From Fen-1231 sp035286465 (GTDB lineage: Bacteria; Gemmatimonadota; Gemmatimonadetes; Gemmatimonadales; Gemmatimonadaceae): a stretch of DNA of 64,000 nt. Positions within the stretch are counted from its first letter, which is position 1. Each line of letters starts with the position of its first letter. Of this stretch, positions 24,038 to 32,520 are shown piece by piece. Both the position numbers and the translations under genes were made by a program. The notes beneath the pieces were generated by a model, which had not been told where the DNA came from, did not search any database, and saw only the letters and a program-made list of their open reading frames with translations. The stretch spans positions 10,993 through 74,992 of the forward strand of contig DATEDF010000124.1 in NCBI GenBank assembly GCA_035286465.1. The letters run 5' to 3'.

Positions 24038-24472
24038 CTACGGCACTACCGTCATCGTGAGGCCCGATCCGGGCTTGCCCTCGAGCTTGCAGACAAGCGT
24101 GTTGTCCGCGGTCGGCGCGATGAGGACGGAGAGGGCGACCGGCGCGTTACCGCCGAGCATCGGGTGCGTGACGACCGTCACCCCGTTCAGTTCGATGGTG
24201 CCGTTCAGGCCCTTCACGCCGTTGTCCGTCACTATGAGAGTGGCGGGTACGCCGTCAGACCACGGGAACGGGAACGACTCGGCAACCGGCTTCCCCTTGG
24301 CACGCAGGCACGCGACGGGCCCGAACGGTAGCGGGCCGATGGGCAAAGCCGCCAGCCGAGGAGCATTCGGATTGGGCCCCACTCTCGTCGCCTTCGCGAC
24401 CGGCGTTGTGGGCTCAGTGCACGCCGCGGCGACGACAACCGCCGCGAGCAGCGCCGACGTGGCAAGCTTCAT
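24038..24472 (-). CDS. Small lipoprotein, duplicate A
   Basis: 144 residues from ATG 24472, behind GGGAGG. Lipobox AAAC at about residue 18, then the same linker PNPNAPRL and blocks GPVACLRAKGKP, NGTIELNGVTVVTHPM and LVCKLEGKPGSG as duplicate B. The two proteins have drifted in between, so the duplication is not recent. Function unknown. Confidence 0.8.
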   Translation of the reverse strand: MKLATSALLAAVVVAAACTEPTTPVAKATRVGPNPNAPRLAALPIGPLPFGPVACLRAKGKPVAESFPFPWSDGVPATLIVTDNGVKGLNGTIELNGVTVVTHPMLGGNAPVALSVLIAPTADNTLVCKLEGKPGSGLTMTVVP

Positions 24473-24617
24473 GAAGATCCTCCCGGATGGTGAGAGTGTG
24501 TGCACGACGCGGAGTCCAGCCACCCACAACGCTAACGATTTCACCGCGCAGCCTCCAGTGACGCGCATCACGCGCGCCGCGTGCCCACGCCGACGATCTC
24601 GGCCGCGGGCGCCGTGC

Positions 24618-25136
24618 TCAGCCGAGGTACCGCGCCACCGCCATCGTCACGGCGGCGACGAACAGCAATCCCGCGGTCCAGCGCACGCTGGTCTTCGAGC
24701 GCTGCCGGAGCGCGCCCATCGGCGCCATCGCGGCGTCGCGCGCGGGGCCCTCGGGGAGCTTCGCCGCTTCCGCGCCCAGCGCCATCATCCGGAGCGCCGT
24801 CGGCCGCATCACGAACATCCCGACGAGAAACGCCAGCACGCCCGCGAGTCCCCCGAGCGAGAGCGCCGCACCCTGAGGCGAGCCCATCCACGGCGACGTG
24901 AAGCCGCCCGAATCCATCCAGAGGAGCGCCACGCCGGAGAGCAGCGCGAGGAGTGCGATGACCGGCATGATGTTGAAGTGGCCGAGGCGATGGAGCCCCT
25001 GCATCACGGGTACCCCGGCCGGGCCGGCGCCGCGCACCGCCGGCTCCAGGAAGATCGCGACGAAGAGGATCGTCCCCGCCCAGTACACGGCGCAGAGGAT
25101 GTGCACGAGACGAAGCGCGACGAACGTCGTGTCCAT
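24618..25136 (-). CDS. DUF2269/CopD-like four-helix membrane protein
   Basis: 172 residues with four hydrophobic segments (about 8-30, 52-73, 90-110, 148-170). LRLVHILCAVYWAGTI with a His in helix 1 and LHRLGHFN in the second region resemble the DUF2269/CopD group, some of which may bind heme or copper. It lies 43 bases after the methyltransferase gene's stop on the same strand and may be in its transcript. Confidence 0.75.
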   Translation of the reverse strand: MDTTFVALRLVHILCAVYWAGTILFVAIFLEPAVRGAGPAGVPVMQGLHRLGHFNIMPVIALLALLSGVALLWMDSGGFTSPWMGSPQGAALSLGGLAGVLAFLVGMFVMRPTALRMMALGAEAAKLPEGPARDAAMAPMGALRQRSKTSVRWTAGLLFVAAVTMAVARYLG

Positions 25137-25179
25137 GGCGGGCGGGCTCCGGGATCGGGTCGTGAGGTGGCGAGCGCCC

Positions 25180-26574
25180 TCACGTTATCGCGCCGGGGCC
25201 TCCGTGGCGAGTCTCGCCGTACAGGTCGCTCCGGGTGAGCGGCACCACGTGCCGGCCATTCGCGTCGGGCTTCGCGAGCAGCAGCTGCACGACGGCGAGC
25301 CGCCCCGTCGCGAATCCACGCGCCGCCGCGGCGAGATAGAGGCGCCATACGCGGTATGCCGCCTCGCCGACCATCCCCGCCGCCTCCGCGTGGTGCGCCT
25401 CCAGCCGGCTGCTCCAGTGCCGCAGGGTGCGCGCATAGTGCTCGCGGAGGCTCTCGACGTCGCGCGTCTCGAAGCCGGCGAGTTCCGCCGCCCGGACCAG
25501 CTCCGCGAGCTGGACGACCTCGCCGTCCGGGAAGATGTAGCGCTCGATGAACTCGCCCCGCCGCCAGAGGCGGTCCCGCACGCGCTCGCGCACGCCTCGC
25601 CGGCGCGCGTCGTCCAGCGCCACGATCCCGTGCGTGAGAAACACGCCGCCGGGCCGGAGCAGATCGAACGCCGTGGCGAAGTAGCTTTCCAGCTGCAGGC
25701 CCCTGACGTGCTCGAGCATGCCGACGCTCGCGATCTTGTCGAACCGGCCGAACTCCCGGAGCCGCCGGTAGTCCCGGATGCAGACTTCCGCGCGACCGGC
25801 GAGTCCGGCCTCCGCGATCGCGCGATGCGCGAAGGCGGCCTGCTTGTGGCTGAGCGTCACGCCGACCGCCTCCACGCCGTACCGCTGCACCGCGTGCAGC
25901 ACGAGCCCGCCCCACCCGCAGCCGATGTCGAGCAGCCGCTCGCCGGGCCGGACCCGGAGCTTCCGGCAGGTCAGATCGAGCTTCGCTTCCTGGGCGTCGT
26001 CCAGCGTCTCCGCGCCGGTCGCGAAATACGCGCAGGAGTACACCATCCGCCGGTCGAGCCAGAGCGCGTAGAAGTCGTCGCCGAGATCATAGTGGAATCG
26101 GATCGCGGCGGCGTCGCGCGGCTCGGCGTGGCGCGTTCCGAAGTCGGAGAGTCCGTCGGCGACGCGCAGCCGGCCCCTGCCGGCGCGCGGGCTCCTCGGC
26201 AGGGCGAGCAGGTGGGGCACGACCCGCGCCATCGTCCTCCACGAGACGGCACGTTCGGCGAGGAGATCCCCGAGGCGCACCGCCGCCTCGAGGTCACCCT
26301 CGATGTCGAAGTCGTTCCGCGCGAACGCTTCCGCGAGGCGCCGTTCCGAGGGCGGGAGGAGCACCCGGCGCAACACGTCGGGCTGCCGGAGCACGAGCGT
26401 GAACCGGCTGTCCGGCGGCCCTTCGACGGTGCCGTCCCAGAGGCGCACACAGAAGGCGCGCGTGCCCGCGGGGCCGAACAGCAGCTCCAGCGCATCGCGC
26501 GCGTGACGCGTGCGCGACGCGTCCGCACGCGGGAGGACGGCGCGCGGTGAAGGCGGCGCGACGGTGGCTTTCAC
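25180..26574 (-). CDS. Cyclopropane-fatty-acyl-phospholipid synthase family methyltransferase
   Basis: 464 residues. N-terminal lipid-binding region, then FHYDLGDDFYALWLD, the MVYSCAYF motif and the AdoMet loop LLDIGCGWGG (215-224), followed by VTLSHKQ and VGMLEHV. These are the hallmarks of Cfa, which moves a methylene from AdoMet onto a membrane-lipid double bond. The length exceeds E. coli Cfa (about 380) by an N-terminal extension, as in SAM-lipid methyltransferases of the Ufa type. Exact product is open. Confidence 0.9.
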   Translation of the reverse strand: MKATVAPPSPRAVLPRADASRTRHARDALELLFGPAGTRAFCVRLWDGTVEGPPDSRFTLVLRQPDVLRRVLLPPSERRLAEAFARNDFDIEGDLEAAVRLGDLLAERAVSWRTMARVVPHLLALPRSPRAGRGRLRVADGLSDFGTRHAEPRDAAAIRFHYDLGDDFYALWLDRRMVYSCAYFATGAETLDDAQEAKLDLTCRKLRVRPGERLLDIGCGWGGLVLHAVQRYGVEAVGVTLSHKQAAFAHRAIAEAGLAGRAEVCIRDYRRLREFGRFDKIASVGMLEHVRGLQLESYFATAFDLLRPGGVFLTHGIVALDDARRRGVRERVRDRLWRRGEFIERYIFPDGEVVQLAELVRAAELAGFETRDVESLREHYARTLRHWSSRLEAHHAEAAGMVGEAAYRVWRLYLAAAARGFATGRLAVVQLLLAKPDANGRHVVPLTRSDLYGETRHGGPGAIT

Positions 26575-26860
26575 GGCGTGGCCTGCGATCTTCCGGACAT
26601 CACCAGCTCCGTGCCGCGAACCCTAGCGGCGGTGGCACGCGTTCACCATCCGCAGAACGCCGAATGTGGGTAGGGCTTTCCCGCACCGGGAACTGCCGCT
26701 CTTCCGGTTTCGCCGGGCGCACGCGCGGCCCATCTTCCGCGTGTGATGAGGCGAGCGTGAGGACCGTGCGCTCCCGGCCGGTTACCGCTGCACGGGCGCG
26801 CGACCGCGAGCGGCCGGGCGCGCACGCGCACGAGGCAGTACGCGTCCCGGCGCGCCGGTG

Positions 26861-27265
26861 ATGCGCAACTGGTCGCGCTCGGAGGAGCACACCGGCGAGT
26901 GGAAGGTGCGCGTGCGCGCCGACTCGCTGAGCGCGCTCTTCGCCGAGGTGGCGCGCGTGGTCGCCGGCGCCGCGGGTCCAGCGCGCGGGCCGAGCGGCGA
27001 CTGGGAGCCGGTCGCGCTCGGCGCCCGCGACGCGCCCGCGCTCCTCGTCGCGTGGGCAAATGAGTTGCTGGGCCGCGGCGAGGTGCGCCGCCGCGCCTAC
27101 CGTGACGTGCGGCGCCTCACCGTCGCGAACGGCCGCCTCACCGCACAGGTGCGCGGGCCGCGCGTCGCCGAGTGGCGCTCGCCGCTCAAGGCCGCCACGT
27201 ATCACGGGCTCACGCTCGAGCGGCGCGGCCGCCGGTGGGCGGCCCTCCTCCTGTTCGACGTCTAG
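26861..27265 (+). CDS. Archease
   Basis: 134 residues from ATG 26861 (GTG 26858 is possible). The fold-defining start EEHTGEWKVRVRADSLSALFAEVA and the end SPLKAATYHGLTL...LLFDV are archease signatures; the metal-binding Asp that normally follows EHTx is Glu-Trp here. Archease speeds RtcB guanylylation. rtcB starts 13 bases downstream. The preceding 286 bases (26575-26860) hold no gene I can support. Confidence 0.85.
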   Translation: MRNWSRSEEHTGEWKVRVRADSLSALFAEVARVVAGAAGPARGPSGDWEPVALGARDAPALLVAWANELLGRGEVRRRAYRDVRRLTVANGRLTAQVRGPRVAEWRSPLKAATYHGLTLERRGRRWAALLLFDV

Positions 27266-27278
27266 CGCGACGACCCCT

Positions 27279-28715
27279 GTGCTTCCCGAAGAGCTGAGCC
27301 AGATCGGGCCCTGCGCGTACGAGATTCCCGTCGCGCGCCGCGCCGACATGCGCGTGAGCGCCGTCGTCTACGCGGACGAGGAGCTGCTCGCCGCGATCCT
27401 CGCCGGCGACGCGGTCGGCCAGCTCCAGAACGTCACCACGCTCCCGGGCGTGACGGGCCACGTCTTCGGCATGCCCGACATGCACGAGGGGTACGGCTTT
27501 CCCGTGGGCGGCGTCGCGGCCACGCGGATGCCGGACGGCGTGGTCTCGCCGGGCGGCGTGGGCTTCGACATCAACTGCGGCGTGCGGCTGCTGGCGACGC
27601 CACTCACGCGCGCGGCCGTCGGCGACCGGCTGACCGACCTCGTGCACGAGATCTCGCGCAGCGTTCCCGCCGGCACCGGCCGCGGCGGCCAGTGGACGCT
27701 CACCGACGCCGAGCTCGACGGCGTGCTCACCGAGGGGAGCGCGTTTCTCGTGCGCGAGCACGGCTTCGGCCTCTCCGACGACGTCGCGCACACCGAGTCG
27801 CTCGGGTGCCTGGAGGGCGCGGATCCGGCCAGGCTCTCGGCGCGCGCGCGCGACCGCGGGCGCGACCAGCTCGGCACCCTGGGCGCGGGCAATCACTTCA
27901 TCGAAGTGCAGGTCGTGGACGAACTGTTCGATGAGGACGCGGCCCGCGCGTTCGGCCTCGAGCCGGGCACGCTCGCCATCCTCATCCACACCGGCTCGCG
28001 CGGCCTCGGGCACCAGGTGTGCACCGATTACGTGAAGCTGATGGACGCCCGCCTCGCGGAGCACGGCATCACGCTGCCCGACCGCCAGCTCTCGTGCGCG
28101 CCCGCGTCGTCGCGCGACGGCCGGGACTACCTCGCGGCGATGGCGGGCGCGGCGAACTTCGCGTGGGCGAACCGGCAGCTCATCGCGCATCGCGTGCGGC
28201 AGGCGGTCGCACGCCTCTTTCCCGCGGTGGCGCCCGAGGCCGTGCGACTGGTCTACGACGTCGCGCACAACATCGCGAAGCTCGAGACGCACGGCGGCGC
28301 GCGGCTGTGCGTGCACCGGAAAGGCGCCACGCGTGCCTTCGGCGCGGGGCACCCCGAGGTGCCGGCGCCGTACCGCGCCGTCGGGCAGCCCGTCTTCGTG
28401 CCGGGAAGCATGGGGACGGCCTCCTTCGTGCTCGCGGGCCTCGCGACGTCGGAGTCGCGCGCGTGGAGCAGTTGCTGCCACGGCGCCGGACGGAGTCTCA
28501 GCCGGACCGCCGCCAAGCGCCAGGTCGCCGGCAGCGAGCTGCGCGCGCAGCTCGAGGCACAAGGCATCGTCGTGCGCTGCCCGTCGAACAAGGGGCTCGC
28601 GGAGGAAGCGCCCCTGGCCTACAAGGACGTCGAGCGCGTGGCCGAAGTGGTCGAGCGCGCCGGCCTCGCGCGGCGCGTGGCGCGGCTCAGGCCCGTCGGC
28701 GTCGTGAAGGGGTGA
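27279..28715 (+). CDS. rtcB: RNA-splicing ligase RtcB
   Basis: 478 residues from GTG 27279. All metal and guanylate motifs are present: DMHEGYGFPVGG, VGFDINCGVRLL, LGAGNHFIEVQ, HTGSRGLGHQ, HNIAKLE, HRKGATRAF and the guanylylated-His motif CCHGAGR. RtcB joins 2',3'-cyclic phosphate or 3'-phosphate ends to 5'-OH ends using GTP and Mn2+, in RNA repair. It follows archease. An earlier in-frame reading from 27060 overlaps archease and is not coding. Confidence 0.95.
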   Translation: MLPEELSQIGPCAYEIPVARRADMRVSAVVYADEELLAAILAGDAVGQLQNVTTLPGVTGHVFGMPDMHEGYGFPVGGVAATRMPDGVVSPGGVGFDINCGVRLLATPLTRAAVGDRLTDLVHEISRSVPAGTGRGGQWTLTDAELDGVLTEGSAFLVREHGFGLSDDVAHTESLGCLEGADPARLSARARDRGRDQLGTLGAGNHFIEVQVVDELFDEDAARAFGLEPGTLAILIHTGSRGLGHQVCTDYVKLMDARLAEHGITLPDRQLSCAPASSRDGRDYLAAMAGAANFAWANRQLIAHRVRQAVARLFPAVAPEAVRLVYDVAHNIAKLETHGGARLCVHRKGATRAFGAGHPEVPAPYRAVGQPVFVPGSMGTASFVLAGLATSESRAWSSCCHGAGRSLSRTAAKRQVAGSELRAQLEAQGIVVRCPSNKGLAEEAPLAYKDVERVAEVVERAGLARRVARLRPVGVVKG

Positions 28716-28751
28716 CGCGCGACGGGTTCACTGCGCACGACACGTGAGTCG

Positions 28752-28783
28752 CCGGCGCCGCGAAGTCGGCCGCGGCGCGCCGG
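28752..28783. terminator. Hairpin between convergent rtcB and the 28796 gene
   Basis: CCGGCGCCGCG pairs with CGCGGCGCGCCGG around a short loop, with a 2-base bulge. No U-run. It sits in the 80-base convergent gap and could end both transcripts. Confidence 0.5.
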
Positions 28784-28795
28784 GGTGGTCCACGG

Positions 28796-29017
28796 TCAGT
28801 CGAGGATGTAGACCATCCCCGTCTCTTCGTCGTACACGTACGCGGGCGCGAGCCCGTCGTCCGACGCGCGCACGTAGCGCATCGTCGGTGTCGCGAACGC
28901 GGGCTGCCCACGGAATGCGCCGAGAATGCGCGCGAGGTCCTTGTCATCCAGCTCGTCCAGGTCGTCCGGGCCGGCCTCCTCGGGCGGAGGCGCCAGCGTG
29001 CTGCCGATCTTCGACAT
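28796..29017 (-). CDS. Hypothetical acidic 73-residue protein
   Basis: ATG 29017 follows AAAGGGGG. The peptide starts MSKIGSTLAPPPEEAG, continues with an acidic helix (DDLDELDDKDLARIL) and ends with beta-like VYDEETGMVYILD. No family recognised. Confidence 0.6.
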   Translation of the reverse strand: MSKIGSTLAPPPEEAGPDDLDELDDKDLARILGAFRGQPAFATPTMRYVRASDDGLAPAYVYDEETGMVYILD

Positions 29018-29147
29018 GGCTCGCCCCCTTTGCAATCCCGCTACGGGGACGATGCGATCGCCTGCCGGCGGCCGTCAGGCGAAGAACCCTGATCCTCCGT
29101 CGGGCGCGGCCCGACGAGCAGCCGGGAGGCTCCCTGAGCGGTCGCGC

Positions 29148-29639
29148 CTACATCCAGGGCTCGTCCGCCGACGGCCCGTAGATGGACGGCACCTTTCCGC
29201 CCGCCATCCGGAGGTACACCGAGAGCTGGCCGCGGTGGTGCACCTGGTCCATCAGCATCAGCCACATGATGTCGAGGATCGGCACCTTGCCCATCTGCTT
29301 GGGGCCGGTGTAGAAGTCCACGGTCTCGTGCAGCCGCGAGTCCGGCACCTTGCCGAGCGCCTGCTCCACCGACTGGCACCCCTTCTCGAACGCGGCGATG
29401 GCGAGGGCGATCGAGACCGGCTCCGGCGGCATGTTCGGCGGCATGGTGAGCGTGCCGTTGATCGCCGCGGCGACGACTCCCTGCTCCATGCCGAACGTGT
29501 GCATCAGCCGCTTCGCGCTCGCTGACCGCGGGTGCGGCTGGAACTCCGCCTTGTCGGCGGGATACGCCTTCATCACTTTGACGGTCGTCGCGTGTTCTTT
29601 CCGGTAGACGTCCAGAAACTGCTCCTTGGGGCTCGGCAT
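29148..29639 (-). CDS. DinB-family protein
   Basis: 163 residues from ATG 29639, behind GGAGGG. Four-helix DinB fold with metal histidines H47 (MHTFG), and H134/H135 in HHRGQLSVYLR, the family's closing motif. DinB proteins include thiol transferases and many of unknown role. An in-frame extension to 30053 runs into the divergent patatin gene and is not coding. Confidence 0.88.
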   Translation of the reverse strand: MPSPKEQFLDVYRKEHATTVKVMKAYPADKAEFQPHPRSASAKRLMHTFGMEQGVVAAAINGTLTMPPNMPPEPVSIALAIAAFEKGCQSVEQALGKVPDSRLHETVDFYTGPKQMGKVPILDIMWLMLMDQVHHRGQLSVYLRMAGGKVPSIYGPSADEPWM

Positions 29640-29754
29640 CGCGGTACCCTCCGTGAGCGGAGATGAGCACTGAGCGAGCGAATCTGGGTCACGCCCGGGC
29701 CGGGCGTCAACCGCCAGTATCCGCGCCGCACGGCGAAGCGTACTTTCCTGCGCT

Positions 29755-32520
29755 ATGCGCCGAGGACTTCCCGCCAGGCCGGCCGCGTCGCCCCGTCGCG
29801 CCGTCGCGCGCGCCGTGCTTGTCACGCGCTCCCCGCTCGTCACGCGTGCCGCGGTCGCTACCCGCGCCACGCTCGTCGCCGCGCTCGCTGCGCTCGCCGC
29901 CGCCGCCGCGCGCCCGCTCGCCGCGCAAGGCGCGGACAGCACGACCGTGCCCGTTCTCTTCAGCGTGAGCGGCGCGGCCTCCCTCGGCACGTACCAGTCG
30001 GGCGTGACCTGGGCGGTCGTGCGCTTCCTGCAGCTCGCGAACGGCGATTCCACGCTCCGCCCGAGCGCGCATCGCGCGCTCCGCTACCGGCTCGGCGCGA
30101 TCAGCGGCGCCTCGGCCGGCAACATCAACGCGGTGATCTCGTCGCTCGAATGGTGCCGGAAGGATGCCGTGCGGCCCGAGAACAGCCTCTTCGCCCAGCT
30201 CTGGCTCAACGTCGGCCTCGGCCAGCTCAACCCGGTCCACGATTCCGGCGGCGCGACGCTGCCCTCCAGCGGCCGGGCGCCGGGCGCCGCCGGCCTGATG
30301 TCGCGCGCGTTCTTCCAGACGCTCTGGGATTCGCTCACCGCCGCGATGGCGCGGCCGCTCTTCGATCCGCGGTGCGACATCCCGGTGGGCGTGACGATGA
30401 CGCGGCTCATCCCCGCGATGTACTCGCTGCAGCGGACGGACGAGACCGATCCCGCCCTCACGGCGGCCACGCAGCGCTTCGTCGCGCGGTGGCGCGTGCA
30501 GGCCGACAGCGCCGGACTCGAGCGCGACCGCGCCCCCCTCGTGGTGCGCCCGCCCGAGATCCCGCGCGACCCGCGCCTCTTCGGCGCGGAGTACCTCATC
30601 AGCATCGGCGCGGACCGATCGGGCAAGGACACCGTGGACCGGCGCATCGTCTTCGGCGCGGTGCAGGCCTCGGCCGCCGTGCCGCTCGTGTGGGCGGCGG
30701 TGCCGCTTCCGACGCCCGTGGACAGCAACTTCGCGGCCCGCGCGAAGCGCGCGTCGCTCGAGCGTGCGTTCCGTGCCGAGGCGCGCGCCGGCGGCACCGG
30801 CGGCGCCGGCGCGCGCGTGCCGAAGGACTCGGCGCTCTTCGTGGACGGCGGACTCTTCGACGCCGACCCGCTGGGTCTCGCAAACGACATGTGGAGCCAG
30901 GAACGCGCGACGCCGGGAAGCCGCGAGGCGCGCCCGCTGCTCGTCCGCATTGACCCGGACGACCTGCGCGGCCTCCTCCTCCTCAACACGCAGCAGAAGG
31001 AGGCCGCCTCCGGCGCGGCGAAGCAGCCCCCGCCGAGCGGGATCGAGCCCGTCCTCACCCTGCTCGGCGGCTTTCTGCCGAGTGCGCGCGGCTACGAGCT
31101 CCAGTCGCTCGGCCGCCTGCTCGCGCGGCACGCGAACGACCCCGTGTCGCCGCGCATCGTCCACACGTCGCGCGCGTTTCCCGCGGTCGCGGCGCACCTC
31201 CTGCATTTCGGCGGGTTCATGGGTCGCCCCTTCCGCGACCACGACTTCTACCTCGGCATCTACGACGGCCTGCGCTTCGCCGCCGAGCAGTTGCTCTGTG
31301 CCGATCCCGTCGCGCGTGACGCCGCGCCGCCCGCCGCCTCGTGCGTGGACAGCGTCCTCACGCACACGGTGATCCCCGCCGTCGAGCGCGCGCTTCCCGA
31401 CGCGCAGCCGATTCCGCTCGTGCGCGAATTCGCGCGGTGTGAGTCGCTCGGGTGGCGCGACGACGCCTGCACCTTCCCGCCCGACACCCTCACGCGTGAC
31501 CCGCTGCTCCGCGCCCGCTACCGCGTGGAAGCCACCATCGCGCGGGCGAACCAGCAGATGCTCCACTACACGCCGCCGCCGAAGGACACGACGCGCCCGA
31601 GGCAGTGCGGCCCGCGCGCGTGCGACGGCTTCGTGGCCTCCATCGTCTGGAACGACGACTTCGGCGTGCTGCTCTCGTCGCTCGCCGCCGACACCGGGTA
31701 CCGGAGCGCCATCCGGACGATGCACGCCCTGACGAAGCCCGTTTGCTGGGGGCGCGAGGCGGCGTGGGGCTCGCCGGATCCCACCTGTCCCGCGGACAGC
31801 GCCTTCGCGCGCCTGGTGAACGACCCGGAGACGGTGCTCGACTTCGCGCTCCGCTGGGAGCTGCGCCGCCTCTCGGAGATCGAGGAACGCCAGCGACGCG
31901 GGAGCAAGACCGCCTCGCGCATCGCAGCGCTCACGGAGCTGGCCTACACGGCGCAGGGGTTCCCGTATCGCACCGGCCATTTCGCGCCGACGACGGTGCC
32001 GGCGTTGGCGCCCAAGCGCCTTGCCTGGAACCTCCTTCCATACTATGTGGCGGCGGGAGCGCCCGGACGCGGGGGCGTCGAGCTGGGCTGGGACTTCGTG
32101 CTGCGCTACTGGCGCGACGCGCACGTCGGCATCACGGCGCCCATCAGCTGGTGGTACCGGCCGGGCGCGAACGGCGCGCGCACGAGCCAGGCGCTGGCGT
32201 TCGGCCTGGGTGCCTTCGTGCGCCCGCCGCCGGCGCAGCAGTGGCTCGCCTTCCAGGTCGCGGTGCAGTATCCGGGGGAGGCGGTCGCGCGCGGGCTGTG
32301 GAGCGCTCGGCTGCTCTCGCCGGAACTCGCGTGGACGCCGCCGCTCGCCTCGAAGCTGCGCTTCGCGTACCGGTGGGGGCCCTCGCTCTTCGATCCGTCG
32401 CGGGCGGGCTTCGGGCCCGCGCCGTTCGGCAACTCGGCGGGTGCGCGCGGCGGCGGCGCGTTCTCGATCGGCCTGGCGGACGTTCCCGGCCTGCTCTACT
32501 GGGCCTGGCGGTTGCTCTGA
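29755..32520 (+). CDS. Secreted patatin-like phospholipase with a C-terminal barrel-like region
   Basis: 921 residues. After a long basic N-terminus and signal peptide (ending RPLAAQG) comes a patatin domain: oxyanion loop SVSGAASLGTY (70-80), nucleophile S120 in GASAG and Asp D364 in DGG. The catalytic dyad is complete. The last 200 residues are rich in amphipathic strands (VELGWDFVLRYWRDAHVGI..., FSIGLADVPGLLYWAWRLL), like the PlpD/type Vd outer-membrane barrel. It is coupled by CTGA overlap to a second serine hydrolase. The first 50 codons contain short repeated LVTR/ATR motifs. Confidence 0.85.
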   Translation: MRRGLPARPAASPRRAVARAVLVTRSPLVTRAAVATRATLVAALAALAAAAARPLAAQGADSTTVPVLFSVSGAASLGTYQSGVTWAVVRFLQLANGDSTLRPSAHRALRYRLGAISGASAGNINAVISSLEWCRKDAVRPENSLFAQLWLNVGLGQLNPVHDSGGATLPSSGRAPGAAGLMSRAFFQTLWDSLTAAMARPLFDPRCDIPVGVTMTRLIPAMYSLQRTDETDPALTAATQRFVARWRVQADSAGLERDRAPLVVRPPEIPRDPRLFGAEYLISIGADRSGKDTVDRRIVFGAVQASAAVPLVWAAVPLPTPVDSNFAARAKRASLERAFRAEARAGGTGGAGARVPKDSALFVDGGLFDADPLGLANDMWSQERATPGSREARPLLVRIDPDDLRGLLLLNTQQKEAASGAAKQPPPSGIEPVLTLLGGFLPSARGYELQSLGRLLARHANDPVSPRIVHTSRAFPAVAAHLLHFGGFMGRPFRDHDFYLGIYDGLRFAAEQLLCADPVARDAAPPAASCVDSVLTHTVIPAVERALPDAQPIPLVREFARCESLGWRDDACTFPPDTLTRDPLLRARYRVEATIARANQQMLHYTPPPKDTTRPRQCGPRACDGFVASIVWNDDFGVLLSSLAADTGYRSAIRTMHALTKPVCWGREAAWGSPDPTCPADSAFARLVNDPETVLDFALRWELRRLSEIEERQRRGSKTASRIAALTELAYTAQGFPYRTGHFAPTTVPALAPKRLAWNLLPYYVAAGAPGRGGVELGWDFVLRYWRDAHVGITAPISWWYRPGANGARTSQALAFGLGAFVRPPPAQQWLAFQVAVQYPGEAVARGLWSARLLSPELAWTPPLASKLRFAYRWGPSLFDPSRAGFGPAPFGNSAGARGGGAFSIGLADVPGLLYWAWRLL

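Noticed and set aside
29640..30053. N-terminal extension of the DinB gene
   Set aside because: It would overlap the divergent patatin gene, and a GGAGG site directly precedes ATG 29639.
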